Source: Chamaecyparis obtusa
Lineage: Eukaryota; Streptophyta; Pinopsida; Cupressales; Cupressaceae
Length of the DNA stretch: 64,000 nt
NCBI GenBank assembly: GCA_027943335.1
Contig: BSBK01002089.1
Coordinates: forward strand, 1,613,501-1,677,500
Reading direction: 5' to 3'
Shown: positions 1 to 12,155 of the stretch, one piece after another
Layout: each line of letters starts with the position of its first letter
Numbering within the stretch: the stretch's first letter is position 1
Program-made: the position numbers and the translations under genes
The notes under the pieces: generated by a model
Told to the model about the DNA's origin: nothing
What the model saw: the letters and a program-made list of their open reading frames with translations, nothing else
Databases searched by the model: none

Positions 1-1312
1 ATAACTCGTGTATGTAAGAATTATATCAAAATGAACTATCATCATTTTTTAAAGGTAGTAGGACTAAAAGCACAACGGAAGAATATCACATAATCTAGTT
101 ATGTAGATGAGTCACTTAGGACTAGCATCATGGAGACCAAAAAGAATAAGTAGATACCCTTTTGCATCATCGACAATTAGAAAACACAAAGGCACATTTA
201 TGAATATTGGAACATGCATGACATAAAATGTAATAACATATTGAAGAAATAAGATACAAATAAAGGATTTTCATATGATTTTGATTGCTTTATCACCTTG
301 CATCATCGAAATATTAAGGATCATCTAAATTAATCTAAATATATATAACAACAAATATATAATGGGAGAAGCACATTACAACAAGAAAGTACAAAGAATC
401 TACTATTCAAGAGTAGCTAGTCAAGCATATCACTTGGCCCCCATTTCAATCTATAGTGTTTTGGAAGGTGAGAAACACACAAGAGGAGAAACCATCAAGC
501 ATGGAAGATGGACCAATATTTATTTCCAAATATAGACCATATTGTAAAGATGGGTCACTTTGTTCATTACTACATATAAGAGATAATTATTCTACAAAAT
601 AATGTTAAAAATTAATAAACTCATATATTATCAAAATATAGTGTATTTAGTGTGTCAACACCATAAGTGTATTGGGGATTATTTAAAAGTTCATGAAACT
701 GGAAATGAATTAGGAGAAATATCACCTTATTCCTGAGAAGTTATTCCTATGCTTCAACAGATGGAACATTGTCAAGGAATTCAAGTGAAGTAGGCTCGAG
801 ACAAGGTTAAACTCATGATTATTGGACAAGAATAGGAACTAGATGGAGATCAGGAGGGGCATGATGGGTTGTAAATTGGCTTGTAGTTTCATCTTCGGGT
901 ACTCATCTTCTTATCTTGTCCAATATTATAGTGGCTCTTTTTAGCTTTTAAATGCCCTTTGGATGTATACTAGTATGCACACTTGCTTATAGTCAGTCTT
1001 AATGGACATCTTAACTGGTTTTGGGCAATAAAGGTATATATTTACAACAGAGGTTATTTGTAATTTTTGTCATATGTTGTATATGTCTAGAGATGTATTA
1101 GAGAATATGTTTTATTTGTAATCTCATCCGACTCTATTGAATTAGTCTCAGGATCTTTCAATGAGGTAGTGGTCCTCTACAATTGGTATTAGTTCATTTT
1201 TTAGTATCAATTGGTCCATCATCAAAGTATCATTGGGATCACTCTATAAATGATATATCTAAATATTTAATATAATAAAATAATAGGCTATAGCCTTTTA
1301 CCAAAAAAAAAC
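1..1312 (+). other. AT-rich sequence ending in a retroposon-like tail
   Basis: No reading frame here resembles a protein I recognise. The segment ends in a run of nine A (1303-1311) just after a short TAGCC-TTTTACC motif. That ending looks like the 3' terminus of an old plant LINE or another poly(A)-tailed retroposon on the plus strand. I could not find a matching target duplication, so origin and left boundary are unknown. Confidence 0.25.
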
Positions 1313-1970
1313 ACAAATTAATGAATCTTTACATTTTTTAACAAAATAATAAAAAATATCAAAATTTAAAATTTAAATATTTATATTATTTAAAAAATAA
1401 TATATATAAATTTATTGTTATTATTTTATATTACAAAATCAAACAAGAATAATGAGAAAAATATGTTGGCGGTTTTAAATGTTGTGTTGGGGAATAATTA
1501 ATATTATAAAAACACTAAAAAACTTAATAATATTCAACAAGTAGATATAGTTATTGAGCTAAATCTTAAGTGCATGGTCCACCAATCAAATTTTAGAGTT
1601 AGAATGATCATATTTTATATTCAATTTTTAGTTTTATATCTTTGTTCTGGTGGCTTGTAAATTTTACACAAAAAGAATAGTACTATAAGAAAAATAAATC
1701 AAAATTCTAATATGTTAGCAATTCAAAACATAAAAATGTCAAGATATACAATTGTTGAGATAAGTTACAATTATATCTGTAGATAAATTTGAAAATAATT
1801 GACATTGAAATTTATTTTTATATTAGAATATTCTAATAACAGTAAATGAAATTATAAAATTTTCAGATTATATTTATGATAAAGAAATTATATTAAAACT
1901 ATCGAAGTAAATGACTCAGATCAATTTTTCCTTTTAAATCTCCATGGATTGAGGAAGAGAAAATAGAAGC

Positions 1971-2108
1971 TCAATAAATAATTAAGTATTTACACTCCTT
2001 ATTCGATTTGATAGAAGCAAAACGTACCTTAATCTTAATGTCTCTAATTAGGTCATCAGATAATTGATGAAGAAAAAGTATTCGATTATCCTCAACCTCA
2101 GCCTCCAT
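1971..2108 (-). CDS. 45-codon ORF, possible first exon of a plant gene (F-box-like start)
   Basis: A minus-strand ORF starts with ATG at 2108, 47 bp downstream of a good TATA box, and ends at TGA 1971-1973. The protein begins MEAEVEDNRILFLHQLSDD. The stretch LSDDLIRDIKIKV followed about 13 residues later by CK faintly resembles the start of an F-box (LPDDL...V..CK). A GT-A-C-G-T splice-donor-like sequence follows codon 27, so only 27 residues may be coding. TATA box, start codon and donor in the right order suggest a genuine 5' gene end. I find no continuing exon, so it may be a truncated copy. The F-box reading is inference. Confidence 0.3.
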   Translation of the reverse strand: MEAEVEDNRILFLHQLSDDLIRDIKIKVRFASIKSNKECKYLIIY

Positions 2109-2154
2109 TGAAAATAGACAGGGTGCAACTTGACCAACTTCTTACATAATGGAA

Positions 2155-2163
2155 CTATTTATA
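2155..2163 (-). promoter_or_regulatory. TATA box (TATAAATAG) on the minus strand
   Basis: The minus strand reads TATAAATAG, the plant TATA consensus, 47 bp upstream of the ATG at 2108. The surrounding 2090-2300 is less AT-rich than the flanks, as expected of a promoter and 5' leader rather than intergenic filler. Confidence 0.4.
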
Positions 2164-2299
2164 GCACATTAAACCAACCTTTATAGACACGTACATTGCT
2201 GCCGTGTAGGGATTCGCAGAATTATAATGCCATGTTATAAATCTTTGAGACAAGTATCATACGGCATGCCATCCGTAATTTGTCCTCCACGAGGAGTCA

Positions 2300-4430
2300 A
2301 TTAAAATTAGTAGTAAATATTTTCGAAAAAGAGTTTTAAAAAATGTTTGATATTGATTTACATAGTATTTTATAATATTGAAATAATTTTGAAACATTTA
2401 TATTTTATAATACAAAATTAAATATAATGATAGATAGTAATTTCCATATCATAATAATTTATATTAAAGTGTTTATTATTGTTTAATGTTGTGTCTATAA
2501 TTATTAGCTTAATTTCGTTTGCAATGTAAAATATTTAAAGTTCTTTATTATTTTTTTTTGTTCATTGTTAAAATTCTTATTAGACTTTTATTAGGATTAT
2601 TTTTTAACAAAAACACTTTTATTCTTTGATAAACTAAATATATAAAAAAAGGAGTAATTATTGAAACTATATTAAAAAAGAGAGGGTTGGACTGGTATTG
2701 ATGGAGAGGTCTAATTAAATAGAACTCAAAAAGATGATTACAAAATAACATGTCATCTTCTATTAGATATTTATGGTTAGGCGTATACTAGAGTGAGATT
2801 TTTGTTCCCAAACTCCAATATGATCTTTTGGGCTAATCTATTATTCTCTACTTTGAAAAAGTCAATTTTGATGTGATTTTGGCTAGTGTGGTTCTTGTGT
2901 TCTAGATTGGTTGTGTAGAGCCCCTCATCTATCTAGTCTTTCACTCCTAATTATATTACGCAACAATTTGTTCAAGTATTTTTTTTTAACTATTGTTAAT
3001 AGTTTATACAACAAAATGAAATATTCTTGTGATAACATAAAATATTATCTCCCATTGAGGACACCACAATAATTCACTGCATATATGTGATCAAAGCATA
3101 GTCCAGGATAGAATTGGGAAAATACTAAAATCCAATTTTTTAGTATTTTCTATGTTTCAATAAAGTGCAATTTGGAAGGTCTTCAAGACATTTCAGGGCC
3201 TCGTTGGAGATTTATTGAAGACCTCCCAAGTTTGGTTCAAGATTTATTGAAGAATTTTCCAAGGGAGTAAACAGTTCACAATTCAGAACTAGGACTAGAA
3301 AGTTATGTCTTCTCTAAGTGGACCTATTTTATATATAGTTTTTTTATATTTTTTTATAGTTTTAATAGTTTATTGTAATAAACATTATGAGGACTCTTCA
3401 TTTCATTTCCAAGAGGTTCTAGTGACTCTTGGGATCCATCAAATTTGTATAAGATCCAATTTTGAATAGAATGGATCACTTTTTGTCCTATAATCTTATT
3501 GTTAATCTTCTTGATTTTTACATTGAACTTAACAATACTATGGGTATCACACCAGGTATTGTAATCTAATTTCATAATTCAGATCAATACATCTCTTACC
3601 ATTGTTGGTCTGAGCAGCTGGGAGATTGCTTATTTCCTTCTATTGTTCTAATCTTTAATGATGGTAGATTTGGTTGTATTCCTCTTTGGTTCATCTAAAA
3701 ATAGTTTTCAACTTTTTCTAATCATATTCCTTTTCTATTAAGACAATGTATATGTTCATGTCTCATTCTAAACAGGTTTATTCTTATCATTGAATATCTC
3801 AATAGGGTGGGGAATGCTTATTTCTCCCTTCAGTTCTAATCTTCAATGGCAGGAGTTATTGGTTTCATTTTTTTTTAGTTCTACACAAACATGGAATGAG
3901 ATATTTTTCATCACTCTCCACATGTATTGGAATCAATATTGCATTTTTTGAAACTTATTGTTGTTAATTGGCATTGCTAAAAATGTCTGATGTACTCTCA
4001 AATATGTCATGCTATGAATCTTCTTTTGGAGTTGTTCGACTAATACCTTTAAATGATCACCTGGTGGCTACATCTTTATGACATGTGTCATTTGGCCTAA
4101 CACGTGTATTTTTACACTAACACACGAGTCAAGTTATTATCTACTAAATTATGAAACCATGCAGATATTAAATTTAAATATTCTCATACCATTCAAGATA
4201 TTCTCGTAAAAATATTTCTTATTACTTCTACTTTAAGCATTTTCCCACATTTTTATAAGTATGTCGATGACAATTGTGATGTAAGTTGACATACTACCAA
4301 GTCAGGTACATCATTCTTGTCCTCAACCATCTCAACTTTTTGTGATGTGACTCACTAAGGAATTCTTATTGAATTTGGGCTCTTGTTCGTTGTGATTAAA
4401 GATAGTTATTTTTTCTTGGTCATTTTTCTT
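2300..4430. other. intergenic, no recognisable gene
   Basis: AT-rich sequence with homopolymer runs. Both strands have only short frames (up to about 73 codons, for example 3354-3575 minus) with no motif I can assign. A direct repeat of GAAGACCT-like words at 3180-3260 is too weak to define a repeat family. Confidence 0.3.
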
Positions 4431-4439
4431 AAGCCCCGG

Positions 4440-5289
4440 TTGAATGCAATGACGTTATATTTTGCTTGAGGAATCTATATGTATTATGGCTTCTTTTCTA
4501 TAGGTAATGATTTCCTCCCTTTGTAATCTCCTCCCACCATTTATCTTATCAGGATAAGGACTCTCTTTGTGGCATTTTTCCTATTGCTGGCATTATGGAC
4601 TTCTCCACTTTCAGGGCTAACAATTTCTTTCGAGATGTTTTTGTTGTTGTGATAGATGATGTGCAACATGGTGGGTTGAATTACATCACTAAGGAATTTG
4701 GGATAGATGATGTGCACAATACAAATCCTAATTTGACTCCTTTATGGATTTTAGAGTTATTTCAGGAGGATCATATTCCTCCTCTTGTTGAGGATCACTA
4801 TTCCATTGTTTAGGAGGATGTACTTAGTTTTGTATCATTGGATGAACCTTACGCATTTTCTGGCTCATCATCTTCTGCGGATATTCTCGATGGTGTTTCC
4901 TCTTCATCTTCATGGCCACATTAGTGGTATTTTTAGTTTTCATATTATAGTTTTGTTAGAATATATACTAATGTATGCAAACTAGTTTTATTTTACTAGT
5001 TTTGGGGCTGGTTGGGTGGCTGATGTCATATAATTTGAGTTTCCTACTGTTTGGAAGGGATTCATACATTAGTCTCTTGTTACTATTTCTAATAAAAATT
5101 ACCATCTTATGTCTTCTTCGGTATGTAGGAAGAACATTTTGCACTTGGAATCATCTAAGATACAATCAAATGTTTTATTCATGGTTCTTTCTTGCTAGTA
5201 TGCTCCTTTTAATCAGGATTATTGTAAATTTGTTAAAATTAATAAATAAATAGTTTAGTAGCTCTTACCACTTTTATAAAAAAAAAAAC
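4440..5289 (+). mobile_element. possible 3' end of a decayed non-LTR retroposon
   Basis: The segment ends with CTCTTACCACTTTTAT followed by 11 A (5278-5288), a terminus typical of plant LINE insertions. A 72-codon frame at 4595-4813 has no recognisable domain. Another frame at 4975-5253 is hydrophobic but low in complexity. No reverse transcriptase motifs are visible, so the copy would be severely 5'-truncated. Target duplication not found. Confidence 0.25.
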
Positions 5290-7130
5290 ATTATATAATA
5301 TCTATGAAATTAATTAATAATGAAATCATTTAAATCATAAAGACAAAGTCACAATTAAATTTCATTATATAATCTATAAAATAGATTTATAATAAATTTA
5401 AACTTCTTAATTGAATAGATAAATTCTTTAAAAATTATATTTGAAAAATAAATGTTTTTATTTTTTAATTGAATATTTTTAAGGAAATGAAAATTCTTAG
5501 TGCTTATAAGAGCTAGCAAATAACATATGGACACTCTTAGAAGAAATATTAATCTAACACATTTATTGACATGTATAACATTAATGTTTGAAAAAAATAA
5601 TCATCTATATAGATGGTCCTCTTTTTTCATTGAATGCTAAATGTTTTGAGATTGGATCTTGAACTTGTCAAAGCAAATGTAAGTAAATTAATATTTATAA
5701 AAATCCACGCTTCCCACTAAATACCTTGGCATAGATATCTATGATATAATCAAACAAGCATCCTATAGAAGTAGTAATGAGTATAAATTAGGAAATTCTT
5801 TCACAAAATACTTTGGTTGTTTCATATTCATGCTTTCATATCTATCATTAACAAAACCAAGATATGGTGCATTTTTATTTTTCCTCCAAGATGGGTCATA
5901 TTATATATGTGAGTAGTAACATGTCCAATTTAACAACTTCTTTGCATCTCTTGATTTCGACATCCTAATGATGGATCATAGAGTGTGATTTAAAATATTG
6001 ATGCTAAAAATAGACCTCAACTAGAAGCCACTCAATTCCAATTCTACTTGAACTCTATATAAATTTTTTTTGTCTGTAATAATTTGTTTAGCAAAAAAGT
6101 ATAAATGTTCAAAATAATTTGTTAGTATCTAGACCCTTATTAACATTCGATAAAGGAATTAGAAGCATGTATATTAGAAAGAAAACATTGATAAATAGAC
6201 ACCATATACTATTTAAGTATAGCTTTACAAGACGCACAAAAAGAACATTCATAAAAATAGATTTCATTCATTTAACATATTTTTTATTAACATATATCAA
6301 TATGAGTAAAAAAAAATATAAATCTGAATATGAAAAAATGCCAAATAGGTACACTTGCGAATAAAGTGGTCAATAATTGGATAGAGCATAACAATAACCT
6401 TTTTCTTGTTGTTTGTTCTTCTGTAAATATGGTCTTATCAACTACAATCATCACAACAAGATGCCCACTTTTGAAAAATAAGGCTTTCAAACTTCACATT
6501 CAGATTATGCAATGCCATCACAAAGGTACCGCTAGATTTGGCGAATGTAATTAAAGTATTTGAAGCAAAATTATTTTGCCTCTATCGTATTGACTAGTGA
6601 TGTAAAAAAGGAACTTTTGAATCAAACATAGACATATATCCAAGCTTAATGGTTGTGGATTTATTGTTTACGTCCCTATTATCATTAGAATACTCATGTA
6701 GATATGTATGCAAAGAGTGGCAATCAAAATAGGGCACGTGAATTTTTTGGAAGCACGTCTCATAGAGATGTGTGCAAGTACACACTAGACACATGGTATT
6801 ATTGAATGCAACTAGTGCATAGATTTTTTTCGGGGAAAATTAGATTTGATAATAAGAATTTTGGAAATTTTTTTTAAAATTATATTTATACCAAAATCCT
6901 GAAATTGTGCATTACACCAAGATGGAAATATCAACTAAAGAGGTCACAAAAATTCCAAAAGGTCTCAAAATAAAATATGAACACAACGATCCATACTAAG
7001 CATGACAAGAATAAACACTACTCAAACCAATCTCAAGCAAAAGGACCAAGAGAATTCAAAATCATCTATCTGACAATTTGAATAGGTGACAGATTGGGCC
7101 TTAATCCAGTAGACACTCAAAATCATCCCA
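5290..7130. other. intergenic, nothing recognised
   Basis: AT-rich DNA with scattered short frames on both strands that look random. No LTR, inverted-repeat terminus or known domain was seen. Confidence 0.3.
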
Positions 7131-7149
7131 TACTTGCGAGTTTCATTAA

Positions 7150-7480
7150 TTACTAATTATTCCTCCATTAATTAAATAATTCTTTAATTCTTTAATTACT
7201 CATTTTAAATCCTTCTAAATCAAATTTTTACATCATTTAATCATTTCTCTAATATTAATTAAATAATTAATATTATTTGATTAATTAATCTTAACTAAGT
7301 AGTCCTACTATTTAATTAAATTCAAACTCTAAAATCCCATCATTTAAATAATCACCTTTAATTATTTAAATTAGCTAATAATTCCTCTAATTAAATCAAT
7401 TTCTAACATTAATTTAATTTAATATCAATTTTTATTTAATTTAATTTCTAATTAATTTTATTTAATTTTATCTTTCTCAA
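7150..7480. repeat. low-complexity TTAATT-rich stretch
   Basis: About 330 bp made mostly of overlapping ATTAATT, TTAAATAAT and AATTTAAT words with almost no G. It looks like a decayed AT-rich simple repeat. No coding potential. Confidence 0.5.
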
Positions 7481-7617
7481 AAAATGAATTTATAACTCAA
7501 TTCAAATCTTTAAATCTCTCAAAAAATAAAAACATCAAACTCTCGAGTTCTGAAAATCTTGAAAATGCCAAAATCCTCTTTAAATAAAAAACCGTCTTTA
7601 AATAAAAAAAAATCAAG

Positions 7618-7850
7618 TTTAAATAAGAAATAAATTTTAGAAATTCATTATTCTCAAAATCATAAAATTCTCCGCAATCCTCATCTTCTCTTCCTTTGAG
7701 TTCAATTTAGAAGTAATTGTCTCTAAACAAAAAACATATCTTTAAATAACCAAAAAACAATTTTAAATAAGAAATGAATTTTGGAAATTCATTATTCTCA
7801 AATTTAGAAAAAATCTCCTCAATCCTCATCTTCTCTTCTTTTTATTCTAA
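7618..7850. repeat. two-copy degenerate tandem duplication, period about 144 bp
   Basis: A block starting TTTAAATAAGAAAT at 7618 recurs from 7762. Both copies continue with AAATTCATTATTCTCAAA and later with AATCCTCATCTTCTCTTC. The copies differ by scattered substitutions and small indels, so the duplication is old. Confidence 0.55.
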
Positions 7851-8784
7851 ATTAACTCTTACTTTTGAGGTCAATTTGGAAAGCTTCATCTTTGAAAGGT
7901 TATCCAAAATCTTTCAGTTCCTAATTATCGCATTCGTTAGTTCTAATTTTCTCAATTCAATCTTGACCTCTCATCCAATCCTGAATATCTATATGAACCC
8001 CCTTCAATCTCCTTTGAAGGATCCCAAAAACTTTGAATATCATTGATCTTATGGAAGTTTTCATGTAGAAATCAAGTAATCAGTTAGCAATTAATTCGTG
8101 AATCTCTAATTGGAAATGCTACTAGAATCATTTTTTAGTACCATCCATCAATTCCAACATAGTGTAGAGAAGAAATATAGGGAACCGAGTTAAGTGTTGG
8201 TAATGTATTTGATTGTTTCATTTTTAGTTGTGTATTTATATATGATTGTTTTTATTATTTTATATGGAAAATATTTATTACATTAATTTGGTTTGATTAG
8301 TTTGGTGCTAAGTTAACCTACTTTTTTGAGCCTGTGAAGAATTCCTACATACATTTGGTGAATTTAATGTGATCATGCTAAAAAATATAATAAATTTTTC
8401 TTCAATTTTTGATGGAGGTTTTCCTTGTTGATTTGTTGTTTCGTGCAGGATTCGAGAGTCTAACTTGTGATCTATGCAGGGTTTTTTGTCTTAAACATGC
8501 AATTGTTCATAATTTTTGAATTTTCATTTCTTTTGATCAATTGATACAATGGATTTGAAATGAACAACTTGTGTGTAGCCTATGGATAAGTGACCTAAAA
8601 ATTGCACATAGTCTAATTTGGTGGATTAATAAACCTAAAAAATTTCACCTAATTTTAATTAAGAAGGAAAAGCACAATAATTTTTATAATTTTGGTCACA
8701 TTTCCTTTCTTAATGGGCCTATGGATAAGAAATTTCATATAATATGCCTAATTAAGACATTAATTGAATTTATTTCTTTATTTC

Positions 8785-8990
8785 TTACATGCCATTCATT
8801 TTTATTTGCATGTTGCTTTTGTTTTTTTTACTTGAATGTCATTCTTTTTTGTTTACATGTTTTTTTTAATTGCATGTCTTTCTTTTTCACTCGCATGTCA
8901 TTATGTTTCGTTTGCATGTTTCTTTTTTTATTGCATGTCTTCCTTTTTTTCTTGCATGCCATTTCTATTGATTGTGTTTAATTCCTTTTA
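8785..8990 (+). repeat. degenerate GCATG/T-rich minisatellite-like repeat
   Basis: Words such as GCATGTC, GCATGTT and ACATGCC recur every 20-35 bp, separated by T-rich spacers (for example near 8876, 8895, 8915 and 8933). They create an apparent 136-codon hydrophobic frame at 8571-8981 that I regard as a by-product of the repeat, not a gene. Confidence 0.4.
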
Positions 8991-9246
8991 ATTGCATATC
9001 TTTCTAACTAATTTCTAAGATTGGTATTTTGAGGTTACTAATCTGGCTATTTTTACCTTGTGGCTTTCTAGAGAAAAGAAATCATTTGTCAAAGACCCTC
9101 ATTTTTTTCTTAATCATTTTCATGCAAGTTGGGGGAAATAAATTAAACTATTGATGAATATTGGTTACAAGGGTAGCTTAAAATTGTCTTTTCCTACTTT
9201 TCTTTTCAAATATTGAGTTTTCAGCTTTAAAATGAACATGTTCTTT

Positions 9247-10128
9247 GGGTGAACCCACAATAGTGGGTTATACTTTTTTTGCTTGAATAAGATTCTAAAT
9301 ATATTTTTTATTTTTATTTTTATTTTTGAATTGATTTGAATGGTTTTTTCTTTCTCCCACGAAAAGTGGTATGTTGCTAAAAATGTTATTTTCAAAGAGC
9401 TACATTGTTTTCATAGAGCATAATTTTTTTTCTAAAAGAGATATCAATGTGATTCTTTTGAAATTAGTTTTGTAACATCTATACAAAGGGCATGCAATTT
9501 GTTTGATGACATTATCATGATTATTTCATATTTTATTAACGTTTGAAGTTGACTAAACCAATTTTGACATACCTTAACTACATAGCTTATAGTTTGTCGT
9601 ATATTTGTCCAATTTAATTTAATTTTATTTTTATAGAAAAATAACTTAATTACCTAGGGAATGGATATTTTTTTGAAAATTTTTTCTCTCATTACTATTT
9701 TTCCATAAGCGTCAAACATAGAGGTAGACATACGGTGATCTATGTTTAGTAAAACTAAAAATACAAAGTCATAATAAACTTAATATATATTAACATTATA
9801 ATCATTGGAAATATTTTTCTTCGTAGTACCATACCTCATAGATAGGATTATCAAATGGAGTCATTTGATCTCCCAAAAGATAAAGTCAAAGTGATTTTTT
9901 TCCTGCATTTTAATAGGTACAAAGGAGACTACATTGCAGGTATGAATGAGGAGTATAGATGTTATATCAATGATTTTTTATCTAAGAGGCTTTGAGCTGA
10001 TCATTTGTAATTAATTCCTTCAAATGGAACTTCACAAGGCTTAAATAATCATATTTTATTAAAAATGTGTGATTTCAGCAAAAATCAACATGTCTAAAAA
10101 AGTGTAATCCACTATTGTGGGGTCACCC
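9247..10128. mobile_element. candidate non-autonomous DNA transposon bounded by 33-bp inverted repeats
   Basis: The left end (9247-9279) starts GGGTGAACCCACAATAGTGG. The right end (10096-10128), read on the minus strand, starts GGGTGACCCCACAATAGTGG. The arms continue as matching TTA-AC-TTTTTT, with about 3-4 mismatches in 33 bp. The tetranucleotide CTTT sits directly outside each arm (9243-9246, 10129-10132) and could be a short target duplication. The 0.8-kb interior has no transposase and is AT-rich. Superfamily not assignable from the termini alone. Confidence 0.5.
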
Positions 10129-10134
10129 CTTTCT

Positions 10135-11640
10135 ATACATAGTTCAATTGGCACATTAATAATTGAATAGAGATATTGTGTATTTGGCATGCTTGTGCAT
10201 GCGTACAATGGTACTATTTCTAACAAACACTATCCTCTCCCTTGGATCTTGTGGTCCTAGGGGCAAGAGAGAAGTGTTAGAGACACTCAATTTTCATTTT
10301 TTGAGAGTGACCTTTTGTGGAAAATATGTACTCAACCCAAAGGATGACCCAAGATATAATAGATAAATCCAATCACTTCTGAACCTCTATATATGAAATA
10401 TGATTGTGATTAATGTTATAGTCAATCGGTGTGAATTTGTTATGCCAAACAAAATTTTGCTCATTATCTGTGTGAAGTGTTAAAATCCTTTATTGAAAGA
10501 TGCCAAACACCTTGATTTAAAAGGCTTAGTAGACATCTTCTTTTTACTCATTTTTAGACTTGATGTTACTATACATGATTAAATATTATATTTTTTATGA
10601 ATAATAGCCATCTTTAGTAATATAAAATGTAAGGTACCACTATTCACAAAAAAATATAGGAAGATTTAGGATCACCCTCATGACTAAAATCAACAACACT
10701 AAAAGAACCAAAAATAGATGAATCTAATCTCTTCATCCATACAAGAGACATATAAGTCTAGCTTTCATATTAGTTTTGGCTAGTGGGTTATACAAACTTT
10801 GATTTGACTTTTTTAATTTATAAACATAAGAAATATTTGACTATATTTTCTCACCTAGATCTAGAAATCCCCTAAACCTATACTTGATGAATGATAAAAG
10901 ATAAAACTATCATAACGAAGTTAATACTAATAAACGAAAGTTTTGGTTCAAGGGAAGTAATTGGTTAATTTCTTATTTTTCAAGTTGGGTTGTTTTGAAA
11001 TTTGTTTTTTTATTCAGTCCTATAAAAGAATATATGTCATGCATAAGCTTCTTTTAAAAATTAAAATCTTGTGATATTTCTATGAGGATTTAAGTACATG
11101 TGGTTTTTTTAGTTAAACTCATTGATCCATGTTTCATGAGTAGTGGTTCACATGAACCCATCTCTAATTAGAATGAATGGAACACTTAATAATAGTTGAA
11201 TCTAGGTGATGCTTGTAACCACCTAAAATTGGTCTAGTAGAACTTGAGCCCCCCTTTCGATAAAATCATCTATTTACTAGACATGATTGTGCATAGTAAT
11301 CCTTAAAATCCCATTTGCATAATTGAATAAAAAATCAAAAATCTTATATCAAGCTTGCATATTTATTTAATTTCTAAAACCTTACTTTTAATATAAATTA
11401 TCTACACCTTTTTTTAAAGAACACATTCACATGCGTGCAGCCACTTAATGTTGATTAATTAGCAATTGAAATGGATTTGTGCTTACAAATGCTATTTTGT
11501 CTTATTCTACCTAAATCTATTTTTTCCTCTTAATCTTAACCACTCATTTCTACCTAACCTTGCATCTCCTTTTATCTACTTTTTCCTCTTCATCTTAGCC
11601 ACTCATTCTTTTGCCTCTTAATCTCCACCCTCCATTGTTG
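10135..11640. other. intergenic, nothing recognised
   Basis: AT-rich, no recognisable coding sequence. Part of the right side could belong to the LTR of the Tat-like element whose primer-site-like sequence lies at 12138, but no left LTR boundary is visible. Confidence 0.25.
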
Positions 11641-11644
11641 AAGC

Positions 11645-12134
11645 AATTCCTTTAAATAGAAGCTCTTTCTTGGCTCAAGGGTTCCATCTTGTTGTGTTGG
11701 CATTATTGCATCTTAATTTATAATCTTGTTTGCTCTCTTAGATTTGAATTCTTAAGCTCTTAGATCTCTCATTTCTTAGTTTATCTTCATTTCTAGCGTA
11801 ATATTGCATTATAAATCTAGTTTATTTCTTGCATTACTTCAATAGATTTAACTCTTTCATTCTCATCCTATCATACTAGTTTCTTGCATATATTTGTTTC
11901 TTAATGTGTCATTATTATCTTGCATTCTTGCATCTTAGCTTCATTTATTGCCCTTGAATCATCCATTTTGGAGTAGTCAAGTCTCTAATCCTCTATGCCA
12001 ATTTGATGAGGATCATAAGAAGGATTAAACTCACTTCATCTAGGAAGCTATGAGACGCTTCTTGAGATCTCCTCTTCCATGGGTTTTCTTAAGTGTAATG
12101 GTTCATAGAAGTGTGTCACACTTTTGATCACACA
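11645..12134 (+). mobile_element. possible R-U5 end of the 5' LTR of a Tat/Ogre-like element
   Basis: A TATA-like TTTAAATAGAAG lies at about 11651. The segment ends in CACA just before a primer-site-like sequence (12138). The distance of about 480 bp from TATA to LTR end would suit R plus U5. The partner LTR was not found in the window, so this rests on position and the downstream protease remnant only. Confidence 0.3.
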
Positions 12135-12137
12135 TAT

Positions 12138-12155
12138 TTGGTACCCAGCATGGGG
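12138..12155 (+). other. primer-binding-site-like sequence (TTGGTACCCAGCATGGGG)
   Basis: This 18-mer resembles the TTGGYGCCCACCGTGGGG class of tRNA-primer sites used by many Tat-lineage Ty3 elements, differing at a few positions. It lies in plus orientation about 2.2 kb (after removing the nested element) upstream of a Tat-like protease remnant, a plausible distance for gag. Confidence 0.4.

Noticed and set aside
1140..1200. Primer-site-like CAATTGGTATTAGTTC after a possible LTR end
   Set aside because: Only partial match to TGGTATCAGAGC, no LTR partner and no downstream gag.
8571..8981. 136-codon frame rich in Phe, Cys and Leu as a membrane protein gene
   Set aside because: It is produced by T-rich GCATGT repeats; no start context, no family similarity and strong low complexity.
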